Below, one piece after another: positions 1-8,861 of a stretch of 64,000 bases of DNA. Source of the DNA: Pseudomonas sp. (lineage in GTDB: Bacteria; Pseudomonadota; Gammaproteobacteria; Pseudomonadales; Pseudomonadaceae); NCBI RefSeq assembly GCF_030690725.1, contig NZ_JAUYGD010000053.1:1-64000 (forward strand), written 5' to 3'. A model generated the notes under the pieces. That model did no database searches. It had not been told where the DNA came from and saw only the letters and a list, made by a program, of their open reading frames with translations. How positions within the stretch are numbered: position 1 is the stretch's first letter; the number at the start of each line of letters is the position of its first letter. Both the position numbers and the translations under genes were made by a program.

Positions 1-3
1 CGA

Positions 4-38
4 CGATGGGTATCGCTGCGCTCAACCCATCCTACGGA
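4..38. repeat. Extragenic palindromic repeat upstream of hisF
   Basis: The spacer before hisF holds an imperfect palindrome, GATGGGTATCGC on the left and CAACCCATCCTACG on the right. A relative lies at 5623..5657 (GATGTTGGGC with CAGCCCAACCTACG). This type of dispersed intergenic repeat is common in Pseudomonas. No coding role; family assignment is from memory. Confidence 0.5.
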
Positions 39-46
39 ATACTGTT

Positions 47-817
47 ATGGCTTTAGCTAAACGCATCATCCCCTGCCTCGACGTGGACAACGGCCGCGTG
101 GTCAAGGGCGTGCAGTTCGAGAACATCCGCGATGCCGGCGATCCGGTGGAAATCGCCCGCCGTTACGACGAGCAGGGCGCCGACGAGATCACCTTCCTCG
201 ACATCACCGCCAGCGTCGACGGCCGCGACACCACCCTGCATACGGTCGAGCGCATGGCCAGCCAGGTGTTCATTCCGCTGACCGTGGGCGGCGGCGTGCG
301 CAGCGTGCAGGACATCCGCAACCTGTTGAATGCCGGTGCGGACAAGGTCTCGATCAACACCGCGGCGGTGTTCACCCCCGAGTTCGTCGGCGAGGCGGCT
401 GCGCGCTTCGGTTCGCAGTGCATCGTCGTCGCCATCGACGCCAAGTGCGTGTCGTTGCCCGGCGAGCCCCCGCGCTGGGAGATCTTCACCCACGGCGGGC
501 GCAAGCCGACCGGCCTGGATGCCGTGCTTTGGGCGAAGAAGATGGAAGACCTCGGTGCCGGCGAGATCCTCCTGACCAGCATGGATCAGGACGGAGTGAA
601 GCGCGGTTACGACCTCGGCGTTACCCGTGCCATCAGCGAGCTGGTCGGCATTCCGGTGATTGCCTCCGGCGGCGTCGGTAACCTGGAACACCTGGCCGCC
701 GGCATCCTCGAGGGCAAGGCCGATGCGGTACTGGCCGCGAGCATCTTCCACTTCGGCGAATACACCGTGCCCGAGGCCAAGGCCTATCTGGCCAGTCGCG
801 GCATCGTGGTGCGCTGA
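47..817 (+). CDS. hisF: Imidazole glycerol phosphate synthase, cyclase subunit
   Basis: HisF joins with the glutaminase HisH; ammonia made by HisH crosses the HisF barrel and converts PRFAR into imidazole glycerol phosphate (histidine pathway) and AICAR (returned to purine synthesis). The 256-residue product is a full-length (beta/alpha)8 barrel. The two catalytic aspartates are present: Asp12 in CLDVD and Asp131 in VAIDAK. The phosphate loops GGGVRS (about 81-86) and SGGVGN are intact. The start is the first ATG and gives the usual [14 protein letters not shown] opening. The gene stands at the window edge; hisA is expected just upstream. Identification is secure. Confidence 0.98.
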   Translation: MALAKRIIPCLDVDNGRVVKGVQFENIRDAGDPVEIARRYDEQGADEITFLDITASVDGRDTTLHTVERMASQVFIPLTVGGGVRSVQDIRNLLNAGADKVSINTAAVFTPEFVGEAAARFGSQCIVVAIDAKCVSLPGEPPRWEIFTHGGRKPTGLDAVLWAKKMEDLGAGEILLTSMDQDGVKRGYDLGVTRAISELVGIPVIASGGVGNLEHLAAGILEGKADAVLAASIFHFGEYTVPEAKAYLASRGIVVR

Positions 818-1028
818 CAGGCTGTCGGGCGAAGCTGGGAACGAGTCGACGGCACCTGCCAGCGCCCTGCGGTAATGTGTCGGCTGGCGTCTGCCGACAA
901 ATACATAAATGCGTCATTCCAGGTCTAGTAGCGGACTGGCCGCGGCGTGCCGTCCTGGCCGGCGCTGGTGCAATCATTCGGGCTGAGTATGCTGCGGCGA
1001 CCTGCCATCAGAAAAAAGAGAATGCAAT

Positions 1029-1784
1029 ATGTGCAAACGCCTGCTGTTCGCGTTGGCCGGCACCCTTATGCTGCTTGCCGGTATCGCCCGCGCCGACGTG
1101 GCTGCCAGTTACCGCGTGGTTCTGCTTACCGAGAATTTTCCGCCCTACAACATGGCGAGCAACGGCAAGAACTTCGCTCGGGAAGACAATCTTGACGGCA
1201 TCGCCGTGGATATCCTGCGCGAGATGTTCAAGCGTGCCGGGATCGACTACAGCATGACCCTGCGCTTCCCCTGGGAGCGCATCTACAAGCTGGCGCTGGA
1301 GAAGCCGGGTTACGGGGTGTTTGTCACCGCGCGTCTGCCCGAGCGCGAGGCGCTGTTCAAGTGGGTCGGGCCGATCGGCCCGGACGACTGGGTGCTGCTG
1401 GGGCGGGACGACAGCACTATCAGGCTGGACAGTCTGGAAGAGGCCAAACGGTACAAGGTCGGTGCCTACAAGGGTGACGCCATCGCCGACCATCTGCAGC
1501 AGCAGGGCCTGCAGCCGGTTACCGCCTTGCGCGACCAGCTCAACGCCAAGAAGCTCATGGCTGGGCAGATCGACCTCTGGGCCACCGGCGACCCCGCCGG
1601 ACGTTACCTGGCGAAACAGGCAGGTGTCTCCGGATTGAAAACCATCCTGCGTTTCGACAGCGCCGAGTTGTACCTGGCGCTCAACAAGGCTGTGCCCGAC
1701 GAGGTGGTACAGAAGCTGCAGGCTGAGCTGGAGCAGATGCGCGGCGAAGGCGTGGTCGATGACATCCTCGGCCGCTACCTGTAA
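1029..1784 (+). CDS. Periplasmic solute-binding protein (SBP_bac_3 type), copy 1
   Basis: A 251-residue protein with a signal peptide (hydrophobic stretch about 5-20, cut after IARA). The rest matches the two-lobe extracellular solute-binding fold of family 3: VVLLTENFPPYNM near the mature N-terminus, a GYGVF segment, and KVGAYKGDAIADHL in lobe 2. Such proteins usually bind amino acids or other small polar ligands in the periplasm. No permease or ATPase gene is adjacent, so it may use a distant transporter or act as a sensor-type binding protein. The start follows AAGAGA at good spacing. It is a tandem paralogue of the next gene, same length, with many identical blocks. Ligand unknown. Confidence 0.85.
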   Translation: MCKRLLFALAGTLMLLAGIARADVAASYRVVLLTENFPPYNMASNGKNFAREDNLDGIAVDILREMFKRAGIDYSMTLRFPWERIYKLALEKPGYGVFVTARLPEREALFKWVGPIGPDDWVLLGRDDSTIRLDSLEEAKRYKVGAYKGDAIADHLQQQGLQPVTALRDQLNAKKLMAGQIDLWATGDPAGRYLAKQAGVSGLKTILRFDSAELYLALNKAVPDEVVQKLQAELEQMRGEGVVDDILGRYL

Positions 1785-1860
1785 AACACCCTCTCAGCAG
1801 CTTGGCCACGAGCCGGGTTGCCGCTAGCCATAATCACAACACATGCGAGCGGAAAGACTA

Positions 1861-2616
1861 ATGTTGAAAATCATAAAAAGCAGTCTGTTGTTCGGCCTTA
1901 TCTTCAGTGCCTGCGCGGCCCATGCCGAGTTGCCCTATGGCTACAAGGTGGTGCTGCTGACCGAGAACTTCCCGCCGTTCAATATGTCGGTCGACGACAA
2001 GAACTTCGCCCGTGACGACGGCATCGACGGTATCAGCGCCGAGATCGTCCGGGCGATGTTCAAGCGCGCCAAGATCGACTACAGCCTGAGTCTGCGCTTT
2101 CCCTGGGATCGGCTGTACCGCCTGACCCTGGACAAGCCCAACTATGGTTTGTTCTCCACCACCTTCACCCCGGAGCGCCAGCCCCTGTTCAAGTGGGTGG
2201 GGCCGATTGCCAACACCGGCTGGGTGCTGCTGGCCGCGCCAGGCAACAACCTCAGCGTGGCGAGCCTGAAGGAAGCTGGGCAATACAAGGTCGGCGCTTA
2301 CAAGAACGATGCGGTCAGCCAGCATCTGGAGAGCCAGGGGCTGCAGCCGGTCAATGCGCTGCGCGACCAGCAGAACGTGCAGAAGTTGATCAAGGGGCAG
2401 ATCGACCTGTGGGCTACCACCGATCCGGTCGGGCGCTACCTGGCCAAGCAGGAAGGGGTCAGCGGCTTGACTACCGTACTGCGTTTCAATGAGGCCGAGC
2501 TGTACCTGGCGTTGAACAAGGACACCCCGGACGAGGTGGTACAGCGCTTGCAAAAGGCGCTGGACGAGCTGCGCAACGAAGGCTTTGTCGAGGACATGAT
2601 CAACAGCTATCTGTAG
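1861..2616 (+). CDS. Periplasmic solute-binding protein (SBP_bac_3 type), copy 2
   Basis: A second 251-residue binding protein, clearly duplicated from the gene before it: both share VVLLTENFPPxNM, RFPW(E/D)R, PLFKWVGPI, YKVGAYK and LYLALNK. Signal peptide about 1-21, cut near AHA. The ATG at 1861 is preferred over an in-frame ATG at 1843 because GGAAAG lies at ribosome-binding distance and the resulting N-terminus is a standard signal peptide. It follows copy 1 by 76 nt and ends at a strong terminator, so the two are probably one transcript. The ligand pocket may have diverged: copy 2 has TTFTPERQ where copy 1 has TARLPERE. Function beyond solute binding is unknown. Confidence 0.85.
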   Translation: MLKIIKSSLLFGLIFSACAAHAELPYGYKVVLLTENFPPFNMSVDDKNFARDDGIDGISAEIVRAMFKRAKIDYSLSLRFPWDRLYRLTLDKPNYGLFSTTFTPERQPLFKWVGPIANTGWVLLAAPGNNLSVASLKEAGQYKVGAYKNDAVSQHLESQGLQPVNALRDQQNVQKLIKGQIDLWATTDPVGRYLAKQEGVSGLTTVLRFNEAELYLALNKDTPDEVVQRLQKALDELRNEGFVEDMINSYL

Positions 2617-2631
2617 TCGTTAAGCGGCGTT

Positions 2632-2669
2632 AAAAAGCCCGGCCTTGAGTGATCAAGGTCGGGCTTTTT
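2632..2669 (+). terminator. Rho-independent terminator after the binding-protein pair
   Basis: AAAAAGCCCGGCCTTGA is followed by TCAAGGTCGGGCTTTTT, a GC-rich hairpin with one mismatch and a T-run. The A-run on the left means it could also stop minus-strand transcripts coming from ctpA. Confidence 0.9.
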
Positions 2670-2796
2670 GCTGGTTATAAGTCCGCGTGTCGGGCTGTGA
2701 AGAACTACCTGTAGGAGATCCCCCGTCGTCCTGACAGCCGCGCTGTCGCGCAGCAAACTGGGTGGATCTAACCTGTCTGTCGGCTTGTGGACACCT

Positions 2797-2880
2797 GTGG
2801 GAGGGGCTTTAGCCGCGAAGCTTTGCTGTGCCGCGAAGAATTCGCGGCTGAAGCGCAGCGCCGCCCGGCCGCTCCTACAG
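2797..2880. repeat. REP-like palindromic element
   Basis: Begins with GTGGGAGGGGCTTTAGCCGC and ends GGCCGCTCCTACAG, with an inner CGCGAAGAATTCGCG hairpin. The same opening is found at 8902 and 10788 inside fold-back elements. This copy has no flanking GGCTATGTACC inverted repeats. It fills most of the 303-nt spacer between the binding-protein pair and ctpA; nothing else was seen there. Confidence 0.75.
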
Positions 2881-2919
2881 TATCTGCTTTATGCCGCAGG
2901 CTTCTTGCTGGGGATGGAG

Positions 2920-4227
2920 TCAATCGCCGCGGGTGATGTTCAGGCCCTTGAGCAGATTGAGTGCCTGGCTCAGCTGGTAGTCGTCATCCTGTGGGCGGGC
3001 CGGCTGGCCGGATTTGTTCTGGCTGGGTTTGTCCGCGCCGCCGTTGCCGTTACCCAGGTGACCCTGCAGGTCGGCTTCCTTGATGTTGGCCTCATCCTGT
3101 TCGCGGGTCAGCTTGGCGCGTGCCACTTCGATGTCCGGCACTATGCCCTGGGCCTGGATCGAGCGGCCATTGGGGGTGTAGTAGAGCGCGGTGGTGAGTT
3201 TCAGGGCGCTGTCGTTGTTCAGCGGCAGCACCGTTTGCACCGAGCCTTTGCCGAAGCTGTCGGTGCCCATCAGCACGCCGCGCTTGTGATCTTGCAGGGC
3301 GCCGGCGACGATCTCCGAGGCCGAAGCGCTGCCGCCATTGATCAGCACCACCAACGGCACGCCTTCGCTGGCATCTGCCGGGTCGGCGGAGAAACGCAAT
3401 TCGGAGTTGGCGATGCGCCCTTCGGTGTAGACGATCAGGCCTTTCTTGAGGAAATGGTCGGATACCTCGACCGCGGCCTGGAGTACGCCGCCGGGGTTGT
3501 TGCGCAGATCCAGCACCAGGCCACGCAGCTTCTTGCCGTTGTCCTTGCGCAGCTTGTTCAGGGCCTTGCCGACTTCCTCGCCGCTGTTGACCTGGAACTG
3601 GGAGATGCGCACATAGCCGTAGCCGTCCTCGAGCAACTGGCTCTTGACGCTCCTGACCTTGATCACCGCGCGGGTCAGTTCCACATCGAAGGGCTTGCCG
3701 CCCTCGCGCACCAGGGTCAGGAGGATCTTGCTGCCGGCTTCGCCGCGCATCTTGTCCACGGCTTCGAGCATCGACAGGCCCTTGGTCGGCTGGCCGTCGA
3801 TCTTGACGATCAGGTCGCCCGGCTGGATCCCGGCTTTCGAGGCCGGGGTGTCGTCGATCGGCGAGATCACCTTGACGAAGCCGTCTTCCATGCCGACTTC
3901 GATGCCCAGACCGCCGAACTCGCCGCTGGTGCTTTCCTGCAGCTCACGGAAGGTTTGCGGGTCGAGGTAGGCGGAATGCGGATCGAGATTGCTGAGCATG
4001 CCCTTGATCGCATTTTCCAGCAGGGTCTTGTCGCTGACGGGTTCGACATAGGCCGCCTTGATTCGATCCATCACCTCGGCGAAGGTGCGCAGTTCGTCCA
4101 GCGGCAACGGCGCCTTGTCATTCGCGATGGCCGCCGCCGGCGGCGTTTCGGCGGCCTGCAGCAGGTGAGGGCCGCCGAGCAGTGCGATAGCCAGGGCCAG
4201 AGAGGTGAGGCGAGACAGATGCGGCAT
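2920..4227 (-). CDS. ctpA: Carboxy-terminal processing protease, S41 family
   Basis: A periplasmic serine protease with a Ser-Lys dyad. In P. aeruginosa CtpA works with the lipoprotein LbcA to degrade peptidoglycan cross-link hydrolases. The 435-residue product has a signal peptide (about 1-26), a PDZ domain (about 95-180), and the S41 catalytic core. Catalytic residues are visible: Ser302 in GGSASAS, Lys327 and Gln331 in FGKGSVQ, the same numbers I recall for the P. aeruginosa enzyme. A low-complexity Asn/Gly/Lys-rich tail follows about residue 390. AGGAG lies 9 nt before the ATG. It sits 34 nt after envC, so both peptidoglycan-control genes are likely cotranscribed. Confidence 0.94.
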   Translation of the reverse strand: MPHLSRLTSLALAIALLGGPHLLQAAETPPAAAIANDKAPLPLDELRTFAEVMDRIKAAYVEPVSDKTLLENAIKGMLSNLDPHSAYLDPQTFRELQESTSGEFGGLGIEVGMEDGFVKVISPIDDTPASKAGIQPGDLIVKIDGQPTKGLSMLEAVDKMRGEAGSKILLTLVREGGKPFDVELTRAVIKVRSVKSQLLEDGYGYVRISQFQVNSGEEVGKALNKLRKDNGKKLRGLVLDLRNNPGGVLQAAVEVSDHFLKKGLIVYTEGRIANSELRFSADPADASEGVPLVVLINGGSASASEIVAGALQDHKRGVLMGTDSFGKGSVQTVLPLNNDSALKLTTALYYTPNGRSIQAQGIVPDIEVARAKLTREQDEANIKEADLQGHLGNGNGGADKPSQNKSGQPARPQDDDYQLSQALNLLKGLNITRGD

Positions 4228-4261
4228 GTCGAACTAACTCCTAGAGAGGTGAACGCAGTGC

Positions 4262-5512
4262 TTATCCTTGCGTGCGGCACCATTGTGCGGGGTCGCTGGG
4301 GCGGCCCTGCTGGCGGATCGCGAAATACAGCGCGGGAGTGTCTTGCCCGCCGCTGGTGCCGACTGTGGCGATGGGCTCGCCGGCATTGACCAGGTCGCCG
4401 GCGTCCCGCAGCAGGCTCTGGTTGTGCCCATACAGGCTCAGGTAGCCATTGCCATGATCGAGAATGACCAGAAGCCCGGCGCCGCGCAACCAGTCGGCGA
4501 ACACCACGCGGCCGCCATGCACGGCGCGAACCTGGCTACCGGCGCTGGCGCCGATCAATACGCCATCCCACTTGGTCCGAGCGTCAGCGCCGCGCGGGGT
4601 TCCGTAACGGGCGACCAAACGTCCATCGACCGGCCAGGGCAACTTGCCGCGCGCCTGGGCGAAAGGCCCGCCGTAAGTGCTGCCGGCGCTGACCAGTGGG
4701 CCGCTGCCAGGGTTGCTGGCGGCGGCAGTGCTGCTGCGCTGTTGCTCGCGCGCCGCGATCAAGGCCTGCTGCCGCGCCTGTTCGGCTTCGCGCGCCTGGC
4801 GGGCCAGGGTGGCTTCGATGGTTTTCAGGACCCGGGCCAGTTGCGCCTGCTCCTGCTGGCGGGCCTTGAGCTTGTGGTCGCGGGCGGAATATTCCTGGTT
4901 CAGCTTGGCCAGGGCCAGTTGGCGCTCCTTGCGCGCCTGGGCGAGTTGCTCGGCGCGAGCGTCGAGGGCGCCTTTGTCTTCCAGCAACTGGTTCTGCTGC
5001 TCGACGATGTCCTGCTCGACGTTGGCCAGCTGGCGCAAGGTTTCATTGAAGGTGGCCAACTGCTCCATGCGCGCTTCGCTGAGGTAGTCGTAATAGGTCA
5101 GGGTGCGCGAGAACTTTTCCGGATTCTGCTGGTTCAGCAGCAGCTTCAGGTATTCCTGGCGACCGCTCTGGTAGGCGGCGCGGGCCTGAATGCCGATCAG
5201 TCGTTGTTGCTCGAGGCGCGCGTCATGGAGTTTTTTTTTCTCTTGATTGAGGCGCTGGATTTCCACCTCGCCGTCTTTCAGGCTTTTTTGCAGCTCCTCG
5301 ACCTGCTTTTCCAACTCGCCCATTTCGGTTTCGGTTTTCTGCAGGTCTTTCTGCACGCCGGATTTGTCCTGCTGCAACTTCTCCAGCAGCTTTTTCAGCT
5401 CGGCCACATCGCTGCGGGCGGCTTCCAGCTGTTTCTGGGTGTCGGCTTTCTCGTCGGCAAACGCCGGAGTCAGCAGGCAGGCGAGGAAAATCAGGGCAAG
5501 GAAGCGAAACAT
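4262..5512 (-). CDS. envC: Murein hydrolase activator, EnvC family
   Basis: A 416-residue exported protein: signal peptide (about 1-18, cut after AFA), a long coiled coil (about 20-270) rich in Glu, Gln and Leu, and a C-terminal LytM/M23-like domain. The LytM zinc ligands are missing (TKWDG in place of the HxxxD segment, LYFAIR in place of HLHFE), as in E. coli EnvC, which does not cut peptidoglycan but activates amidases at the septum. The ATG at 5512 was chosen because it begins the signal peptide; an upstream in-frame extension reads through repeat DNA. A fold-back element lies between this gene and gpmI, so it may have split or altered an older gpmI-envC-ctpA transcript. Confidence 0.9.
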   Translation of the reverse strand: MFRFLALIFLACLLTPAFADEKADTQKQLEAARSDVAELKKLLEKLQQDKSGVQKDLQKTETEMGELEKQVEELQKSLKDGEVEIQRLNQEKKKLHDARLEQQRLIGIQARAAYQSGRQEYLKLLLNQQNPEKFSRTLTYYDYLSEARMEQLATFNETLRQLANVEQDIVEQQNQLLEDKGALDARAEQLAQARKERQLALAKLNQEYSARDHKLKARQQEQAQLARVLKTIEATLARQAREAEQARQQALIAAREQQRSSTAAASNPGSGPLVSAGSTYGGPFAQARGKLPWPVDGRLVARYGTPRGADARTKWDGVLIGASAGSQVRAVHGGRVVFADWLRGAGLLVILDHGNGYLSLYGHNQSLLRDAGDLVNAGEPIATVGTSGGQDTPALYFAIRQQGRPSDPAQWCRTQG

Positions 5513-5663
5513 GGTACTGGCGACACCTGGGCGGGAGACGGGCCTAGTATGCCTAAAAATCCAGCGGCAAGCTGCAAGATGCGTTGACCGCTCGGCGCTG
5601 CCGGCAGGCCCGGGGTTGCCGGGATGTTGGGCTTCGCGGAGCTCAGCCCAACCTACGCAGACT

Positions 5664-5923
5664 AGTGTCGTGTCAATCCTGAAATGTCGGATCACTGTAG
5701 GGTGGGTTAGCGGCGCCAACCACCGAACGATCAGGCACCGCCATCGTGGCGCGCCGCGTAACCCACCAGGCGATATGCCTGCGTTGCGCCAATGGTGGGT
5801 TACGGCGCAACGGATCTTACTGGTTCATCGCTATCGGCAGCGTGCGCCTAACCCACCCTACAGGGGATCGCGGTACATGGGTAAGACCGCGATTGACCGA
5901 CATTTCAACGTTGTCGTGACACT
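5664..5923. mobile_element. MITE-like fold-back element abutting gpmI
   Basis: Left end AGTGTCGTGTCAATCCTGAA (continuing to ATGTCGG at 5690) is matched in reverse by CCGACATTTCAACGTTGTCG running to GACACT at 5923; about 21 of 27 positions pair. Inside are nested REP-like palindromes: CTGTAGGGTGGGTTAG on the left pairs with CTAACCCACCCTACAG on the right, and TAACCCACC with GGTGGGTTA in the middle. Both ends are flanked by TA (5663-5664 and 5923-5924), as for TA-target transposons such as IS630 relatives. No transposase is encoded. The right TA is part of the gpmI stop codon. Element plus flanks fills the 409-nt gap between envC and gpmI. Confidence 0.75.
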
Positions 5924-7457
5924 ACTTCAGTTGAATGATGCTGGTGCCGGTCATTTCCTCTGGGATGGGCAGGCCCATCAGAGTCAGCATGGTCGGCGCC
6001 ACGTCGGCCAGCACGCCGCCTTCGCGCATGCTCAGCTGGCGCTTGCCGATGTAGATGAAGGGCACCGGCTCGCAGGTGTGGGCGGTGTGCACCTGGCCGG
6101 TGCAGGCATCCTCCATCTGTTCGACGTTGCCGTGGTCGGCGGTGAGCAGGGCTTCGCCGCCGACTTTGTCCAGCGCCGCGACGATGCGGCCGACGCAGCT
6201 GTCCAGGCATTCCACGGCCTTGACCGCGGCGTCGAACACGCCGGTGTGGCCGACCATGTCGCCGTTGGCGTAGTTGACGACGATCACGTCATAACGCTGT
6301 TGCTCGATCGCCTCGACGATCCGCTCGGTGACCTCCGGCGCGTTCATTTCGGGCTGCAGGTCGTAGGTGGCGACATTCGGCGACGGGATCAGGATCCGCT
6401 CCTCGCCCTCGAATGGCTCTTCGCGCCCGCCGGAGAAGAAGAAGGTGACGTGGGCGTATTTCTCGGTTTCGGCGATGCGCAGCTGGGTCTTGCCGTGCTT
6501 GGCCAGGTATTCGCCGAGCACATTGGTCAGGCTGGCCGGAGCGAAGGCGCTGGGCGCCGGAATGTTCGCGGCGTACTGGGTGAGCATGACGAAGTCGGCC
6601 AGTTGCGGCAGGCGGGCGCGTGGGAACTCCTGGAAATCGGCCTCGACGAAGGTGCGGGTCAGTTCGCGGGCGCGGTCGGCGCGGAAGTTCATGAACACCA
6701 CGGCGTCGCCGTCCTCGACCTGGACCGGCTGGCCGAGGGTGGTGGCCTTGACGAACTCGTCGTTCTCGCCGCGGGCGTAGGCGGCCTGCAAGCCTTCGAG
6801 CGCGTTGGCGGCGTTGAACTGGCCCTGGCCGTTGACGATCAGGTTGTAGGCCTGCTCGACGCGGTCCCAGCGGTTGTCGCGGTCCATGGCGAAGTAGCGG
6901 CCGATCAGGCTGGCGATGCGGCCCTTGCCGAGCCTGGCGAAGGTGCTGTCGAGCAGTTCGATGAAGGCCTGGGCGCTTTTCGGTGGAGTGTCGCGACCGT
7001 CGAGGAAGGCGTGCAGATAAATTTTATCGGCGCCGCGCTGGGCGGCCAGTTCGGCCATGGCGGCCAGGTGATCCTGGTGGCTGTGCACGCCACCATCAGA
7101 CAGCAGGCCGAGGATGTGCACGGCCTTGCCGGCGCTCACCGCCTGATCCACCGCGCGGGTGATTGCCGGGTTGTCGAAGAACTCGCCGTCGCGGATGGCC
7201 TTGGTCACCCGGGTGAAATCCTGGTACACCACGCGGCCGGCGCCGAGGTTCATATGGCCGACCTCGGAGTTGCCCATCTGGCCGTCCGGCAGGCCGACGT
7301 CCATGCCCGAGCCTGAGATCAGGCTGTGCGGCTGGGTGGCGCGCAGGTGGTCGTAGACCGGCGTGTTGGCGGAATGGATGGCGTTGTATTCGGTGCTGTC
7401 ACTGTGACCGAAGCCGTCGAGAATGATCAGGACCAAAGGTTTGGGCGTGGCGCTCAT
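5922..7457 (-). CDS. gpmI: 2,3-bisphosphoglycerate-independent phosphoglycerate mutase
   Basis: Interconverts 3- and 2-phosphoglycerate in glycolysis and gluconeogenesis, using two Mn2+ ions and a phosphoserine intermediate. The 511-residue product has the alkaline-phosphatase-like metal motif [10 protein letters not shown] near the N-terminus, phosphoserine Ser64 in [12 protein letters not shown], and the C-terminal metal site [11 protein letters not shown]. Length is normal. The stop codon TAG is formed by the TA flank and first base of the adjacent fold-back element; the reconstructed empty site would also read TAG, so the insertion seems to have spared the protein. Upstream are its own promoter region and the divergent rhodanese gene. 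Confidence 0.97.
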   Translation of the reverse strand: MSATPKPLVLIILDGFGHSDSTEYNAIHSANTPVYDHLRATQPHSLISGSGMDVGLPDGQMGNSEVGHMNLGAGRVVYQDFTRVTKAIRDGEFFDNPAITRAVDQAVSAGKAVHILGLLSDGGVHSHQDHLAAMAELAAQRGADKIYLHAFLDGRDTPPKSAQAFIELLDSTFARLGKGRIASLIGRYFAMDRDNRWDRVEQAYNLIVNGQGQFNAANALEGLQAAYARGENDEFVKATTLGQPVQVEDGDAVVFMNFRADRARELTRTFVEADFQEFPRARLPQLADFVMLTQYAANIPAPSAFAPASLTNVLGEYLAKHGKTQLRIAETEKYAHVTFFFSGGREEPFEGEERILIPSPNVATYDLQPEMNAPEVTERIVEAIEQQRYDVIVVNYANGDMVGHTGVFDAAVKAVECLDSCVGRIVAALDKVGGEALLTADHGNVEQMEDACTGQVHTAHTCEPVPFIYIGKRQLSMREGGVLADVAPTMLTLMGLPIPEEMTGTSIIQLK

Positions 7458-7596
7458 TAATCTGGCTCGCTGTGCATAAGGGCAAGAGGCCGGGCATTTT
7501 AAGGCCTGGTGTCGGATCCGTCACCGCTGGGCGGGGTGTGGCCGACCTGTGGGGCTGTGTATACTGCCGGGATTTTACCGTCCCCGGAACCACTCC

Positions 7597-8010
7597 ATGC
7601 TTGCCAATCTGATTGAATTTGTCTCTACCCACTATGTATTGGGCGGATTGTTCGTTGTCCTGCTGGCGCTGCTGATCTTCACGGAGCTGCGCAAAGGCGG
7701 ACAAAGCCTGAGCAGCCGCCAGCTGACCGCCTTGATCAACAGCGAGCAAGGCCTGGTACTGGATGTGCGCGGGCAGAAGGATTTTTCTGCCGGCCATATC
7801 GTCGGCGCCCTGCATATCCCCTATGAAAAAGTCGTCAGCCGCATCGCCGAACTGGAAAAATACAAAGGCAAGACCCTGATCGTGGTCGATGCCATGGGCC
7901 AGCATGCCGGTACGGTCAGTCGCGACCTGAAAAAAGCCGGTTTCAATGCCGCCAAGCTGTCTGGCGGGATTGCCAGCTGGCGCGGTGACAACCTGCCATT
8001 GGTGAAGTGA
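7597..8010 (+). CDS. Membrane-anchored rhodanese-like protein (non-catalytic)
   Basis: A 137-residue protein with one N-terminal membrane segment (about 13-27, YVLGGLFVVLLALLIF) and a cytoplasmic rhodanese domain: LVLDVRGQKDFSAGHIVGA and GGIASW are typical. The active-site loop, where sulfurtransferases carry the persulfide cysteine, reads VVDAMGQHAG, and the whole protein contains no cysteine, so it cannot be a classical sulfurtransferase. The start at 7597 gives the membrane anchor; the upstream in-frame extension has no ribosome-binding site. It lies one base before grxC and runs with grxC and secB, the same neighbours seen in other Pseudomonas, suggesting a redox or export-linked accessory role. 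Role inferred only. Confidence 0.88.
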   Translation: MLANLIEFVSTHYVLGGLFVVLLALLIFTELRKGGQSLSSRQLTALINSEQGLVLDVRGQKDFSAGHIVGALHIPYEKVVSRIAELEKYKGKTLIVVDAMGQHAGTVSRDLKKAGFNAAKLSGGIASWRGDNLPLVK

Positions 8011-8011
8011 T

Positions 8012-8266
8012 ATGTCTGCCGTCGTCATTTATTCCAGCGATTGGTGCCCCTACTGCATGCGCGCCAAGCAGTTGCTGGCTCGCAAGGGCGTGAATTTCGA
8101 CGAAATCAAGGTCGACGGCAAGCCCGAGGTGCGCGCGGAAATGACTCGCAAGGCGCAGCGGACCTCGGTGCCGCAGATCTGGATCGGCAGCAGCCATATT
8201 GGTGGTTGCGACGATCTGTATGCCCTGGAGCGCGCGGGTAAGCTGGATGCGCTGCTCGAGGCTTAG
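8012..8266 (+). CDS. grxC: Glutaredoxin 3
   Basis: An 84-residue single-domain glutaredoxin that reduces disulfides and glutathione adducts with electrons from glutathione. The dithiol motif CPYC is at residues 14-17 ([14 protein letters not shown]); the TSVPQIWIG cis-proline and GGCDDLY glutathione-binding segments are intact. It begins one base after the rhodanese stop codon and is 44 nt upstream of secB, indicating a joint transcript. Length and motifs are normal. Confidence 0.96.
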   Translation: MSAVVIYSSDWCPYCMRAKQLLARKGVNFDEIKVDGKPEVRAEMTRKAQRTSVPQIWIGSSHIGGCDDLYALERAGKLDALLEA

Positions 8267-8310
8267 TACCCTCCTCATCTACTCAGTACCCACGACAAGA
8301 AGGCTTTGCC

Positions 8311-8802
8311 ATGACTGAACAAGCTAGCAACGGCGCCGCCGCCCAGGGCGAACAGAATCCGCAGTTTTCCCTGCAGCGCATCTATGTGCGCGACCTGTCC
8401 TTCGAGGCGCCGAAGAGCCCGGAAATCTTCCGTCAGGAATGGACTCCGAGCGTTGCCCTGGACCTGAACACCCGGCAGAAGCCGCTCGATGGCGACTTCC
8501 ACGAAGTGGTGCTGACCCTTTCGGTCACCGTGAAGAATGGCGAAGAAACCGCCTTCATCGCCGAAGTCCAGCAAGCCGGGATCTTCCTGGTCAAGGGCCT
8601 GGACGCCGCCTCCATGAGCCACACCCTGGGCGCGTTCTGCCCGAACATCCTGTTCCCCTATGCCCGTGAAACCCTGGACAGCCTGGTAGTGCGTGGCTCC
8701 TTCCCGGCCCTGATGCTGGCGCCGGTGAACTTCGACGCGCTCTACGCGCAAGAACTGCAGCGCATTCAGCAGCAGGCTGACGAGGCCGCTCCGGCCCACT
8801 GA
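8311..8802 (+). CDS. secB: Protein-export chaperone SecB
   Basis: A cytoplasmic tetrameric chaperone that holds preproteins unfolded and hands them to SecA. The 163-residue product has the standard SecB core ([19 protein letters not shown], then YHEVVL-type strands, then [14 protein letters not shown] and [17 protein letters not shown]), with a short variable N-terminal tail. AAGAAGG lies before the ATG. It is the last gene of the rhodanese-grxC-secB run and ends at a strong terminator. Confidence 0.97.
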   Translation: MTEQASNGAAAQGEQNPQFSLQRIYVRDLSFEAPKSPEIFRQEWTPSVALDLNTRQKPLDGDFHEVVLTLSVTVKNGEETAFIAEVQQAGIFLVKGLDAASMSHTLGAFCPNILFPYARETLDSLVVRGSFPALMLAPVNFDALYAQELQRIQQQADEAAPAH

Positions 8803-8821
8803 GGCGTCGGCTCCAGTCGAT

Positions 8822-8861
8822 AAAAAGCGCCCCATACAGGCTGTATGGGGCGCTTTTTTTT
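8822..8861 (+). terminator. Rho-independent terminator after secB
   Basis: AAAAAGCGCCCCATACAG pairs with CTGTATGGGGCGCTTTTTTT: a near-perfect 16-bp stem and T8. A fold-back element begins at the next base. Confidence 0.95.

Noticed and set aside
2785..4389. A 534-codon open frame on the plus strand opposite ctpA
   Set aside because: It is the reverse of ctpA, which has clear catalytic motifs; the plus-strand product is rich in His, Gln, Asp and Gly without any family pattern.
5247..7316. A 689-codon open frame on the plus strand opposite gpmI and envC
   Set aside because: It spans two real genes and an inserted repeat; composition is typical of antisense reading of GC-rich genes.
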